Part shown: positions 1-11,797 of the stretch, piece after piece
Layout: the number at the start of each line of letters is the position of its first letter
How positions within the stretch are numbered: position 1 is the first letter of the stretch
Assembly: GCF_030272615.1 (NCBI RefSeq)
Contig: NC_081406.1
Coordinates: 191,029,891-191,093,890 of the forward strand
Source of the DNA: Cryptomeria japonica
Taxonomy: Eukaryota > Streptophyta > Pinopsida > Cupressales > Cupressaceae
Direction: 5' to 3'
Length of the DNA: 64,000 nucleotides
Position numbers and translations under genes: made by a program
Notes under the pieces: generated by a model
The model's input: the letters and a program-made list of their open reading frames with translations, nothing else
Databases searched by the model: none
What the model was told of the DNA's origin: nothing

Positions 1-59
1 ATCCATCCAAACCCAACACTATTTTTTTTCCAAATCAAGGGAAACCTAAGAAGGAAAGA

Positions 60-620
60 GTTAAGTGTGCCTATAGTAAGAGACTTGAACATGATGAGCA
101 CAAATGTATGGAAAAATAGATTGATCGCCTCTGACATCTTCTTAACAAGAATAATATAGATATTTCTAAACCCATCAAAAAGTCATTATCAACCCAAGCA
201 TCTCCTAAGGAAAAAAGGAAAATGTAAAGAGAAATCTAAGGGAAGGACAATAGTTGTAGCAAAATTTTCATCAGATCCATCATGGATTATTGACTCACAT
301 GCTTCACACCATATGTGTTCTTCATAAGTCGAGTTATCTTCCATGGAACTTAATGACATTTATTCTATTACCTTGGGTGATGATTCTCTTGCAATAATTG
401 TAGGAAGAGGTTGTTGAGATTGAAGGAGGGACATTCACAGATATTCTAAGTGTACCTTCACTTTCAACTAATCTCCTATTAGTATATCAAATTTTTTATA
501 GAGGAAAAGGCATGAGAGTTTAGTTTTGTCCAAATTCAATTGAAAAATTAGAGAGTTACACAACAAAAAATTAGTAGTCTTGGGAAAAGAAACTCGCCAA
601 GCTAGGTTGTATATTTTTCT
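60..620 (+). pseudogene. Degenerate Copia gag-protease-preintegrase remnant
   Basis: Conceptual translation shows pieces of a Ty1/Copia polyprotein in order. A damaged CCHC knuckle lies near 66-115 (C-x2-S instead of C-x2-C, then H and C, with the context EHDEHKC). A protease-like segment lies near 277-330 (WIIDSHASHHMCSS, where DSG would be usual). A stretch near 440-600 resembles the linker before the integrase (VPSLSTNLL, then YRGKGMRV). Several stops and frame changes break it and no integrase or reverse transcriptase follows, so it is a truncated dead copy. Family assignment rests on motif order and is fairly secure; the subfamily is not. Confidence 0.7.
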
Positions 621-700
621 CACTTTGCTCCTGAGGAATCCTCTTCTACTTTTGATCTACTTGGATGTGATGATTCTCTTGATAGAGTTTCCTTCTTCTC

Positions 701-1510
701 AAATTTGAAAGTGAGGATGAGGATTATTAGAGTGGGCCACATACTTTCTATGCATGAGCACAACACATTATATGTCTTTGAAGTACAACTACTTGGGTTG
801 AGTGTTTGATAGACATTATAGGTTTGTTTTATGAGTCCTATCTTATAGACTTGGAGGACACTATTGAGGATATTCATATTCTCTTTACTAGTGGCTCTTA
901 TGGAGTTGCATCTTCTTCTTTAAATGTTACTAGGGAATCTCTAGATCCTCTTGTCCCCTCTTTCTATCACCATTCAAGCCACAATTTATCATCATTTCAG
1001 AGATATTTGAGTAGCTTTTAGAGGGGTCATCATTATCTATGTATTATGTTTTACATTGGTTTCAATTAAATTCAGGATTATCATCTTCATCAATGTGGCC
1101 TAAAACACTTGATTTGTTCATGGCACTTTTCGACATCAATATGAGAAAACTTGAGCATAATTCAATTCATGACGAGTTTTCTTCCCTCACATTCTGAAAG
1201 GAATGTGAAGATAACTTATGTACTTATGTTGTTCTATTTCCGTATAAGGGGAGAAATGTTGTTTATCAGTCGCGTATCATCATCAACTTTCATTGTGCTT
1301 GACATCTACTATCACTATGAGATGTTCTACATTAAAGGGGGACTACATGATCTATCTCCTACTTCTCTCTTATGAGAAGGATTTTTTGCCTCACGTGAAG
1401 TTTTGTACTCCTCATCTTCTACAGAGCATATCTTACCCTCATTTAGGGGAAAGCTTTTCTCCACATGATTTTTTCCTCTTCTTTATGATTAGTGCTTTGT
1501 ACTTTTCTTT
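701..1510. other. No recognised gene; probable old retroelement sequence
   Basis: Short open stretches here have no motif I recognise and atypical composition. The region lies between a Copia remnant and repeats that resemble a retroelement 3' end, so it is probably decayed element DNA. That is inferred from position only. Confidence 0.4.
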
Positions 1511-1512
1511 AT

Positions 1513-1840
1513 TAGGCCTTGTTGTTGGGACCCTTCTTTTCTTACCAAGCTATATTTAAGGATGAGATGCTTGGTACTTTACCTTATTAGGCCTTGTTGT
1601 TGGAACCCTTTTTTTCTCACCTAAGCTATTCTTAAGGAGGGTTGTTGATGCTTAACCATTCTTAGGTATCATGCTTAATCATACTTAGGAGACACAAATA
1701 GGCCTTGTTGTTGGGATCCTTTTTTCCTCATCTAAGCTATGCTTAAGGGGAGATGTTATTGGGAAACTTTTTTCCTCATCTAAGCAATGCTTAAAGAGAA
1801 GAGAGATGTTGATGCTTAATCATTCTTAATCATACTTAGG
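1513..1840 (+). repeat. Tandem copies of a polypurine-tract-adjacent retroelement segment
   Basis: The phrase GGCCTTGTTGTTGG[GA]A[CT]CC followed by a T-rich stretch, AAGCTAT and CTTAAGG(GG)AG occurs three times (starts near 1516, 1590, 1702), and its latter part a fourth time near 1760. The same phrase order immediately precedes the 3' LTR of the element at 21,285-24,134 (near 23,671-23,753). This block therefore looks like a multiplied 3' internal end, including the polypurine tract, of a related LTR element. Confidence 0.6.
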
Positions 1841-1884
1841 AGTCATGATTATGTGACAAGTTAGTTAGAGAGGTTGGTAGGTTC

Positions 1885-3810
1885 ACCCACTTTTCCCTCC
1901 AAAATTGAAAATTTGAATTCGCTCATTTCCCTATATGCGAACCTCTATTTTGATCAATTAATCATCTAATTTAATTTGTGATGTTATTTCATAGTTCATT
2001 CCACAAGTAGGACTAATTGCATCATAAACCATCACATTTGTCTTATAGAATACTTTCATGGAGATTATTGAAAATGAGAAGCCTATCACACCCCACTTAA
2101 TAAGAGGTAGAAAGGAAGTAGGGGATCATATCAACGCACTTCTTAATGACATTTTTCATGAGAGATCTCTTCATATTTGAAATTATGTTAATGTTGAACA
2201 TAATTATTCAAAAATTAGGAATAGTCGAAAGATGCTTATCCACTTCTCTAGTTTGAAGTTAAAAAAATTGAAAGAATTAATTGGAAACTTTATTAACAAT
2301 CTTCAACATTGAAATCTAGCTTTGATTTAGCCCCTTTTACATTATACCTATGAATAATTTACAATTGTGACATTTGGAAGAATTCATTAGAGACTTTATT
2401 GTCAATCTTCAATCTTTGACAATCTTCAAAGATTGAAGTCTAGCGTTGATTTAGCCCCTTTTACATTATACTTATGAATAGTTTACAATTAATGGCATAG
2501 GCTTTCAAAATTGACGTAGTCATAAGTGGAGATTCAATGAAGAATTATCTTATTAAGTGAAGATTCAATGAAGAATTATCTTATTAAGTGAAGATTCAAT
2601 GAAGAATTATCTAATTATCTAATTATGCAAAGAATTTAAAACAATACACGACTGAAAAAACATATTCTAGCTAACTAGGCTTTAATTATTTATTTATAAA
2701 TATATGGAATTCCAAAATTCAAAAAATTATAATACAATTTGCGAACGTCGGGCTCTAGTAACAAAACTTAGCTCCCACTATCAACTTGTCGAGCTCTAGA
2801 AACAAAACTTAGCTCCCACTATCAACTTGACTACTTTCCAACTACTTTCCAACAATGATTATGAACATTGTATAGCACTTTCATTGGAAACAAACCACTT
2901 AGCTCCCACTATCAACTTGACCACTTTCCAATGATTATGAACATTGTATAGCCAAACTTAGCTCCCACTATCAATTTTCATTGGAAACAAACCACTTAGC
3001 TCCCAATATCAACTTGACATGAAATTTTGAATTTGTTCATTTCCCTATATGCTAACCTCTATTTTGATCAATTAATCATCTAATTTAATTTGTGATGTTA
3101 TTTCATAGTTCATTCCACAAGTAGGACTAAGTGAATCATAAACCATCACATTTGTCTTATAGAATACTTTCATGGAGATTATTGAAAATGAGAAGCCTAT
3201 CACACCCCACTTAATAAGAGGTAGAAAGGAAGTAGGGAATCATATCAACGCACTTATTAATGGCATTTTTCATGAGATGTCTCTTCATATTTGAAATCAT
3301 GTTAATGTTGAACATAAGTATTCAAAAATTAGGAATAGTCGAAAGATGCTTATCCACGATGCTTATCCACTTCTCTAGTGTGAAGTTAAAAAAATTAAAA
3401 GAATAAATTGGAAAGTTTATTAACAATCTTTAACATTGAAATCTAGCTTTGATTTAGCCCCTTTTACATTATACCTATGAATAATTTACAATTGTGACAA
3501 AGTCTCTCATTTGAAAGACTTTATTGTCAATCTTCTTGACAATATTCAAAGATTGAAGTCTAGCTTTGATTTAGCCCCTTTTACATTATACTTAATGAAT
3601 AATTTACAATTGATGAAATAGGCTTTGAAAATTGATGTAGTCATAAGTGGAGATTCAATGAAGAATTATCTAATTATCTAATTATGCAATGAATTTAAAA
3701 CAATACACAACTAAAAAACTATATTCCAGCTAACTAGGCTTTAATTATTTGTTTATAAATATATAGAATTACAAAATTCAAAAAATTATAATACAATTTA
3801 CGAATGTTGG
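1885..3810 (+). repeat. Direct duplication of ~0.9 kb, offset about 1.1 kb
   Basis: Sequence from about 1,905 to 2,840 recurs from about 3,020 to 3,850 with small differences. Shared landmarks include CATTTCCCTATATGC, TCACACCCCACTTAATAAG, CCCCTTTTACATTATA and CTAACTAGGCTTTAATTATT. No coding capacity is apparent in either copy. Small internal duplications (for example GAAGATTCAATGAAGAATTA repeated near 2,525-2,620) show repeated slippage. Confidence 0.75.
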
Positions 3811-4465
3811 GCTCTAGAAACAAAACTTAGCTCCCACTATCAACTTGTCGAGCTCTAGAAACAAAACTTACTTAGCTCTCACTATCAACTTGCCGAGCTC
3901 TAGAAACAAAACTTAGCTCCCACTATCAACTTGACTGACTACTTTCATTGGAAAGAAACAACTTAGCTCCCACTATCAACTTTCAAACAACTTAGCTCCA
4001 ACTTTCAAACAACTTAGCTCCCACTATCATTGGAAACAAACCACTTAGCTCCCACTACCACTTAGCTCCCACTATCAACTTGACTACTTTCCAACTACTT
4101 TCTAATGATTATGACCATTGTATAGAACTTTCATTGAAAACGAACCACTTAGCTCCCACTATCAACTCCCACTATCAACTTGACTACTTTCCCACTATCA
4201 ACTTGTCTACTTTCCAATGATTATGAACATTGTATAGCCAAACTTAGCTCCCACTATCAACTTACTTGTCTACTTTCCAATGATTATGAACATTGTATAG
4301 CCAAACTTAGCTCCCACTATCAACTTTCATAGGAAACAAACCATTTAGCTCCCACTATCAACTTTCATAGGAACATTGTATAGCCAAACTTAGCTCCCAC
4401 TATCAACTTTCATAGGAAACAAACCATTTAGCTCCCACTATCAACTTTCATAGGAAACATTTATT
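2748..4465 (+). repeat. Minisatellite-like array with core ACTTAGCTCCCACTATCAACTT
   Basis: A ~20-25 bp core reading AACTTAGCTCCCACTATCAA is repeated more than 20 times. It alternates with short variable spacers such as GGGCTCTAGAAACAA, ACTACTTTCCAATGATTATG and TTTCATTGGAAACAAACC. Spacer order is irregular, so the array is compound and seems to have grown by unequal exchange of multi-unit blocks. It overlaps the second copy of the neighbouring duplication. No gene is seen. Confidence 0.85.
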
Positions 4466-4469
4466 ATGT

Positions 4470-5260
4470 GGCCAAACATGTGAAAAAATACTTATATGAA
4501 TACTTATATGAATGTAATAATGATGATTATGACCACTTAGCTCCCACTATCAACTTGACGACTATCAACTTTCATTGGAAACAAACCACTTAGCTCTTAT
4601 ATGAATGTAATAATGATGGATTATTAGATCTTAAAGTGCTCCATACTCTATAACGCAAGCCAAACATGTGAAAAATTACTTATATGAATGTAATCACGAT
4701 GGATTATTAGATTTTAAAGTGCTGGATACTATATAACTCAAGCCAAACATGTGAAAAATTACTTATATGAATGTAATCACGATGGATTATTAGATTTTAA
4801 AGTGCTGCATACTATATAACTCAAGCCAAACATGTGAAAAATTACTTATATGAATGTAATCATGATGGATTATTAGATTTTAAAGTGCTGCATACTATAT
4901 AACTCAAGCCAAACATGTGAAAAAATACTTATATAATAATGATGGATTATTAGATCTTAAAGTGCTCCATCTTAGAGAGAATGTATCTTTGAAATGAATG
5001 TAAAAAATTAAAATTACTTATATGAATGTAATGATGATGGATTATTACATCTTAAAAGTGCTGCATACTATATAAGCTTCTCTTAGAGAGAATGTATCTT
5101 TGAAATGAATGTAATAATGATGGATAATTAGATCTTAGTGTGCTCCATACTATATAAGCTCTCTTAGAGAGAATGTATCTTGAAATGAATGTAATAATGA
5201 TGGATAATTAGATATTAATGTACTCCATACTATATAAGCTCTCTTAGAGATTCCTTTGTT
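4470..5260 (+). repeat. Tandem repeats of 83 bp and ~80 bp
   Basis: GCCAAACATGTGAAAAATTA starts at 4,659, 4,742, 4,825 and 4,908, an exact 83-bp period. Each unit contains GATGGATTATTAGAT and AAAGTGCT, mostly followed by CATACTATATAA. From about 4,970 a related ~80-bp unit takes over, containing CTCTTAGAGAGAATGTATCTT and AATGATGGATAATTAGAT. No coding capacity is apparent. Confidence 0.85.
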
Positions 5261-6600
5261 TGTTGTCACATGCTTCAAAATTTGTTAGGATCACCTAATA
5301 TTTGAACATTATTTTTGAATGAATGTAATAATGATTAAATGTGGTAGGATTAATTGAAAGTAAATAAAACAAACAAAAACTTGGGTAATACAAGATTGAG
5401 CTAAATGTTCCTAGATTAGTCGAACTCATACATTAGAAATGACATAAAATCTTGAGCTGAAGTGGTGGTGTGCTTGAGCTTTGAGCTGATACATGATATT
5501 TGTGAACTGATACATTAGCTGAAGTGGTGGTGTGGGAGCTTTAAAGACATCGTCATTTAAGAGTTTTGGTTGATATGAACCAGTTCACAGTTATAAAGTA
5601 TAAAAACTAGGACAAACTAGTGTCACATTAGGGCCCACAAGCCCATGCTAAAGGGGAGAGATGTAAATAAAATTATATTTTTCAAACTTTAGATTTTGTA
5701 AGACCCCACGATCCTAAACTGAAAATACGATTGGAATGAATAACGTTTAAAGGGGGTTCGATTGGAAGAGAATAATAGTTTGACTGGGCTACGTTTTTGA
5801 CTGGGCAATGACTTTGTGCCATTTCAGCTGTGTTTGACGCTGCTGTAGCCTATGTTTCCTTTTCTTGTTCAAGAAAAAGAAAGCTGGGTCATAGGCATTA
5901 CATGGTCAAAACTTTCAATGAGCCTTCCCTCCCAACCATATTAAATTCTCATTAAAAATCCACCATGAATCTAACAGAAATTCATCAACATTTTAACACG
6001 AATGGCAGTATTCTCTTCAATGATTTGAGGTGTAAATATTCAGTAAGCCTAAGGCCTGATTCTCAACATTGAAGAGGACCCACAAAGCTCTATTAGAAGG
6101 GTCACACCTATGGACAATATATTGAAGTGGTGGTCCAACAGCTTGAAATAAACATAAGTGTCAATCTTGTCACATGAAATGGTGTGCTATAAACAGAAAA
6201 AGCCTAACAATCTTTGATTTCTTTCACATAAATAATGTCAAATATACTTGGGGTATGAATTTCCAAGACAGTTGCCAAATTGCATCCACCACTTGTTTGG
6301 AATAAAGAATGGCGATGGGCTACTGAAGCGCCTTTTACCCAAGTAAATAAGAAAGAAGCCTATTTTAGACTGAATTTTTGAATCAAATTATCCTTAAATT
6401 TCTAAGAAACAAAAGAAATTGTAATACCAATCTTCATATCTTTGATCATTAACACATAAAGATTTGTGTTTACAACATATGTTTCATACAGTAATTGAGC
6501 AAAAAAATGGGCCATCCCATTTGATTATAGACGAGCACAAAAACCATTACTAACAGGGTAAAAAGATATAACATATATCCTAATGCAGATAAGTGCTGGG
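5261..6600. other. Intergenic sequence with no gene found
   Basis: No ORF or motif is recognised. A short purine tract near 5,650 (AAAGGGGAGAGA) followed by TGTAAATAAAATT, and TGTAAGACCCC at about 5,696, resemble retroelement LTR edges. No matching partner LTR was found. The right part should hold the 3' untranslated region of the minus-strand gene that ends at 6,729. Confidence 0.4.
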
Positions 6601-6728
6601 GCTGTACATCAACAATACTAAACAGGTATCAACGTATGGTCCATCTTAACTGAAGATGTTTCCAAAAACAAAATCAAAATTCAAATCTCTAATCAACTCC
6701 TTCACTGGCTATATAGCAATGCAAAAAA

Positions 6729-9700
6729 CTAAGCCCAAGTACCCTCTATCAGAGGCTTGATGGAAGAGATTTCCCCAAACATATTGACAAGATCAGAGCA
6801 AGACTTGTAATTCTCATCTGTCATGTCCTCTGGTTTAACATCCAATCCAAGCTCTGCATCAATGTTATCAGAGGCAGAAATGAGAATGAACTCACAACCC
6901 TCATAGTTGAGAAAATCAGGAGGATCGGCAGCAACAAAACGGTGAGACCCAATCTGGCCCTGTAAGTGCGCAGGGAAGGTTGCCTTTCGTTTGCTCTGAA
7001 GGCCTGCATTTGGAGGTGCAGCCTGCTCAGGGTTCTTTATTTGTATGATCAGAGACCCTTCTGGTTCAACATTCATTGAGTCTTGAGGCTCGTGTTTTTC
7101 TTCGGGAAGAGGGAGCTCCAGCTTGTATACCAGATGAGTATGCATTGCCTTTCCCTTACCTTCACTAGTAGGGTAGTGTCGCAGTATACGGTAAACTCCC
7201 TCTGCAAGAGGCCTTGCAGCTGGTTTCACTCTGGTTCCTCTGGTGGCTGTCTCATATTGTTCTGCAGTTGATTAAAAACAGTGTCAAACCATAACATTCA
7301 AATGAAATTTCTTTACATATCGTTGAAAGGTTTAGGGTTACTCATTGATTAAGATAGCCTAAGGGTTAGGTTTTAATAGATATGAAGAGGTTGTGTATAG
7401 CAACTATGGCATACACTCAAATCCACATTTACAGATGGTTGGTGGGTTACAGAATGTAAGACAATAGATATTGTTGAAATGGTGACCAAAGTTCTGATTC
7501 TGTGGCAAGGTTGTGATCTAAGGGAAACAAGACAGATGGACATCAGTACAGGTTCAAGGTTATAATTCTTGGTCAGATTGCTGCTTAGGGAACTCAAAAA
7601 CAAGATTTTATTGGTAAAGGGGTGGCTGAAATTCTAATTCTGTTGTAAGGTTGTGGCTCAAGAAACATAAGACAGATAAACATTGGTGTAAAGGTCTTAA
7701 GGGACCAAGGTTCCAGTTCTAATTCTATGGCGAGGTTATAGCTTAAGAAATATAAGAAAGATGAACATTGGTATAAAGATACCAAGACTCCAGTTCTAAG
7801 GAACAAGATAGAGATGTTTTACTCCTTATGTTGTAAAGCTAGACAGGATGCTCTTCTTTCTGCCAAACTGACTGGTGGGAGGTCTTAGGGACCAAGGTTC
7901 CAGTTCTAATTCTATGGCAAGGTTATAGCTTAAGAAGCATAAGAAAGATAACATTGGTATAAAGACGACTAAGATTCTGGTTCTAAGGAACATGATACAG
8001 ATGTTTTACTCCTTATGGTGTAAAGCTAGGGAGGATGTTCTTTCTGCTAAACAAACTGGTGGGGTACCATAGGATTGGGTTTCAGTGCAGAGTTTGTTGG
8101 ATATTCTGAGAGTTCCAGAACAACCCTCCCCCATCAACAAAGCCTTGTGGTGTACAGGCAATGAGTACAATCTTCATTGGGAAAGACTAGCTTGTGGGAT
8201 GGCCCCCATGATTAACCTAGCCCTCTTTGATCAAGCTTTTGCCAACCTATCTACTACTATTAAAGGTAACTGTACTTTTTGTAAGATCATACTAAAGTTG
8301 AACCTTTACTTGAAAATTGTCAATTCACTAAGTTTACTTTATACCCTTAAAAATATATAAGTTCAAAACTTGTCAATTCAAGTATACATCTAAAAACTGA
8401 GTCAATATTACTGCGTACCTTCAGAAAGAGCTTTTTTTATGTCTTCAGGTTTTGTTGTGACGATTTCCACAAATCCCCAGTAAGGACGACTCCTCTTGGA
8501 GGTATCAGGAAGGCTCTTGCGGCCCATCACTATGAACCTCATTAATGGCTTCTTTACAATGTTCACTTTCTTCTCATACAAATCACATAAATCAGGAAAA
8601 ACTGAGTTTCATAAGTATAGTCAACATAATCACAACAAATAGATGTCATATCATGACTAGTAATCTCTACATTTCAATTCTACATTCTTTGCAAGGAACT
8701 TCATTAGATTTTTTCAGGTCAGAAGGGATAGAAGCATAGTTTGCTTCTATTAATGGCTTCTTTACAATGTTCACTTTCTTCTCATACAAATCACATAAAT
8801 CAGGAAAAACTGTAATCTCTACATTTCAATTCTACATTCTTTGCAAGGAACTTCATTAGATTTTTTCAGGTCAGAAGGGATAGAAGCATAGTTTGCTTCT
8901 AGGTGTAATTTCCATCTACCAGTTCTTAGGAGATGAATAAGTATGGAAATTATTTCTACCACAATACAATTACTACAGCTGTTTCCATTGTCCCTCTGTT
9001 ACTATTCCCTAAGAAATCATTATTTCATCATAGTCAGAGTCCTTGTCACAAATAAACAAAAAAATGCACTAAATTAGAAAGATTGGAAATAAAGAGTAGA
9101 AGATTTGAGAGAAGCAGCCAGGTCTGCATAAAGAAGTTGTCATTCTTCCCCCCCTCCCCCCACCTTACACAAGAGGGTCTCCTCACAACTTCTTTCTTTC
9201 ATATTATGTGGCTTCTTCTTGCCAACTATATCTAGTATAGACAAATTTCTAAAATTGTTTATAATTCAAACTAAATAAATAGATATAAATTTACTGCTAG
9301 AAAATCCAAAAGTCTTTTCAGAAAGCCAAACTAGACCCTTCAATCAAAATTTATAGTTCATACTCGAAAATTGTATGAAACAATTGAAGGTAAATCCAAA
9401 GTCCTTGTCTTCTAGAAATACAATCTAAAACACTGTGTCACAAGGCCTTCAGGCAATATTTATAGTCCATTCTTAGTAAAGAGGTAAATTTGGATGAACT
9501 AACCAACAGAAAACTTGAAGTCCTTATCTTCAACAAAGACAAACAACCACAGTATCATGAGACCCTAAACTCAAACTTGGAGAGCAACAAGAAAAAGACA
9601 TATACACACCAAACATCAAAATTGTATAGCAAAAGGAAAAGACATAGAGACACCAAACATCAAAATTGTAGAGCAAAAAGAAAAAGACATATACACACCA

Positions 9701-10179
9701 TACATATAGAAAAATGTTAATAGCATGAAAATTGTATGCAAATAACACATACCTCAATTCCCTTCCCTCCTTCCTTCTTCTTTTCCTCCTCCTTTTCATC
9801 ATCAGCATGAGATTCTTGTTGGGCTTCTTCAGTAGTTTCAGATTTGTTGAAAGCACCCTCTTTGCCAGAGTCAGAGGACTGCTTTTCCTCCTCCTCCCTC
9901 TCTCCAGACTCGGGCCTCAGAACAATGTACAGTCTCTGCACCTCATCTACACTGTGGGCCTCATCATGATTCACCTTGGGCCTGTAGAAGAAAAATATCT
10001 CTCCCCTTTCCTACATGCCAATTCATTCTACTTGTCTCAAATAACTGCTATTACACTGTAAACCACATTACCAATTCACAAAACTAACACCAAAGTAAAA
10101 CACAAAACCAACATCCTTAAATTACCTGAATCTCAACTTTGGGCTCCTCCCTGGTTTTGGTTTCTTCTCCTTCTCCCAT
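6729..10179 (-). CDS. Conserved plant protein of unknown function, four exons, open reading frame intact
   Basis: Exons on the minus strand are 10,179-10,126, 10,010-9,753, 8,572-8,419 and 7,261-6,729. Introns are GT...AG, with phases 0, 0 and 1, and the join is open for 332 codons. Exon 1 begins MGEGEETKTREEPKVEIQ. Exon 2 starts ERGEIFFFYRPKV and then has VQRLYIVLRPESGE before a Glu/Lys-rich linker. Exon 3 holds MRFIVMGRKSLP and RPYWGFVEIVTT. Exon 4 has EGVYRILRH, KRKATFPAHLQGQ and PPDFLNYEGCEF and ends in EGTWA. From memory, the motif order matches a widespread land-plant protein without an assigned role, which also guided the exon 2 and exon 3 boundaries. No signal peptide or membrane segment is seen, so it is probably soluble. 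It is the only apparently functional host gene in the window. Confidence 0.85.
7262..8418 (-). other. Intron 3 of the 6,729-10,179 gene, with degenerate repeats
   Basis: The intron (1,157 bp) contains a diverged segment repeated near 7,490, 7,610, 7,690 and 7,885, with shared words such as CAGTTCTAATTCTATGGC and GTTATAGCTTAAGAA. The copies at about 7,690-7,870 and 7,885-8,060 are the longest and most alike. A 91-codon plus-strand ORF at 8,085-8,360 shows no known motif and was not called. Confidence 0.6.
8541..8901. repeat. Tandem duplication that copies the exon 3 splice acceptor
   Basis: A ~208-bp unit (8,541-8,748) is followed by a second copy (8,749-8,901) lacking about 67 internal bases. 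On the minus strand the unit contains the T-rich tract, the AG acceptor and the first ~12 codons of exon 3. A decoy acceptor and partial exon therefore lie upstream of the real exon within intron 2. The true exon is taken as the copy that continues into MRFIVMGRKS. Confidence 0.8.
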
Positions 10180-10502
10180 TCTTACTTGCTCAAAATGCTC
10201 AGAAGTTTTTCTCCTTATTTGGTTGCAGGGAAACTTACATACAAATTTGCCGGTTCTGTGGCTTACTTTAGAGTTGCTTCTGGGACTCCCTCAAGTAACA
10301 CGTTGCTGCTTGCATGTCCAACATATGTCTCTGGTAGCTGTTGAAGCACGAGGCTTATTTAACACTTTTTTCCCCTCTACGTTGCATCTTGAACTTGGGT
10401 TTTATTCTTAAGAAACATATAACGACCAACAAACTGATTTATCAACTGCTTTTTGTAAGGTTTGTTTTTATTTTATTAAACAATAATCAACAACATCATT
10501 AA
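10180..10502. other. Upstream region of the minus-strand gene; no promoter motif identified
   Basis: This lies immediately 5' of the ATG at 10,179. No convincing TATA box or initiator could be placed. It may contain the 5' untranslated region. A 90-codon plus-strand ORF here runs antisense to exon 1 and shows no motif. Confidence 0.3.
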
Positions 10503-10665
10503 GCCAAGTTTGGTGTAGCGGTGACATGCTTTAAATTAGCTACCTAAAATATCATGTTCAATTTTCCCTGGATAGAGATCAGGTTCTTTGATTTTAGCTT
10601 TGATCAGTATGGTTTTTAAAATTGAAAATTAATAAAAAAAATATTTAAAAATAATAATATATAGA
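10503..10665 (+). mobile_element. Possible tRNA-derived SINE
   Basis: A polymerase III type A-box-like sequence (TGGTGTAGCGG, 10,511-10,521) is followed about 45 bp later by a B-box-like sequence (TGTTCAATTTTCC, 10,555-10,567). An A-rich tail follows near 10,618-10,660. Spacing and order match tRNA-related plant SINEs, but the B box departs from GGTTCRANNCC. No target-site duplication was found, so this is tentative. Confidence 0.4.
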
Positions 10666-10885
10666 TTAGGTTAAGATATGATAATCATTCGGTCTCTCTT
10701 GGTAGGCCTAAGAAAAAATGCCTAACTCTTGTAAGTGTAAAAAGAAAGAGGAGTAAAAGATTCGTGACTAGTCCACCTGTGACAAGATCAGGCGCTGTGA
10801 AACGTAATTTGCAAGGTTGCTTTGGGGAAAGCAAAAATTTTCCGATTATTGGGGAGAGGGGAGCTTCGGCCTCCCCTCGAGGACA

Positions 10886-11797
10886 ATGAGAATTATTTCT
10901 TCGAATGTTAGGGGCTTAAATCCCCCTAACAAGAGATGCTTAATTAAGTCCCAAATGGACTTAATTAAGTGTGATATTTTTATGTTGCAAGAAACAAAGT
11001 TGTCAAAGGAGTCTGCTGATTTGGTTTTTTCATCTTGGAGAAGGTGGAATTTTCTTTCTTCTCCGGCTTGTGGTGCTTTAGGAGGTTTGGCACTGCTTTG
11101 GAATAATTATAATATTGATGTACAGTTAGTGGCATTTTCTACAAATTGGATGTTGGCTTTAGTTATAAGCAAGATTTTGAAGGTTAAATTCTGGCTTTTT
11201 AACATTTATGCTCCGTCAAGAATTCAAGGGAAGAGTAAGTTATGGGGTGAATTAAAGAGGATTTCTTCTCCCTTAAAACATGGTTCCTTTATTATCTTCG
11301 GGGGTGATTTTAATGCTATCAATGATTTAGATGAGAAAAGAGGAGGTGTTTTCCCTAATAAAAGGATTATGGATGACTTTGGGGATTTCATTTTTGATAT
11401 GAGCCTTTTTTATTGTAAGTCTCAGAATGGGGTTTTCACATGGACAAACATGAGAAGGGATTTTTCTCAGATTGCTAAGAGATTAGATCGGTTTTTGTTA
11501 TCTGAGAATTGGATTGATTCAGATTTTGAATTCTTTTCCTCTATTCTACCGGTCTCAGGTTCTGATCATTTTCCAATTTCCCTTTCAGTTATTGAGGATA
11601 GGGCTTCTTTTAAGTCTCCATTTAAATTTGAGCCCATGTGGTTTAGGTATTCTTCCTTTTTGCCTCTGCTTATGAAATGGTGGAATTCTGCTCCTTTTTG
11701 TTCTAGGTCCCGTATGTTTCAGATTGCTAAGAAGTTAAGTTATTTGAAATTGAATATTAGGGAGTGGAATATCTCGCATTTTAAGAACATTTTTTAG
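10886..11797 (+). pseudogene. LINE AP-like endonuclease domain
   Basis: The domain starts MRIISSNVRGL and has the expected series: QETK with the catalytic Glu, NIYAPS, GGDFNAI with the Asp-Asn pair, and SGSDHFPI with the terminal Asp-His pair. These residues nick target DNA to prime reverse transcription, and all are present. The reading frame meets a stop at 11,795. Codons continue in the same frame beyond it, with a second stop near 11,899, so this is a nonsense-damaged stretch of one long ORF2. Confidence 0.88.

Noticed and set aside
8085-8360. 91-codon ORF inside intron 3
   Set aside because: No recognised domain and antisense to the host gene; it may be an old element fragment.
9490-10061. 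Plus-strand ORFs opposite exons 1 and 2
   Set aside because: Antisense shadows of the real minus-strand exons and the adjacent intron.
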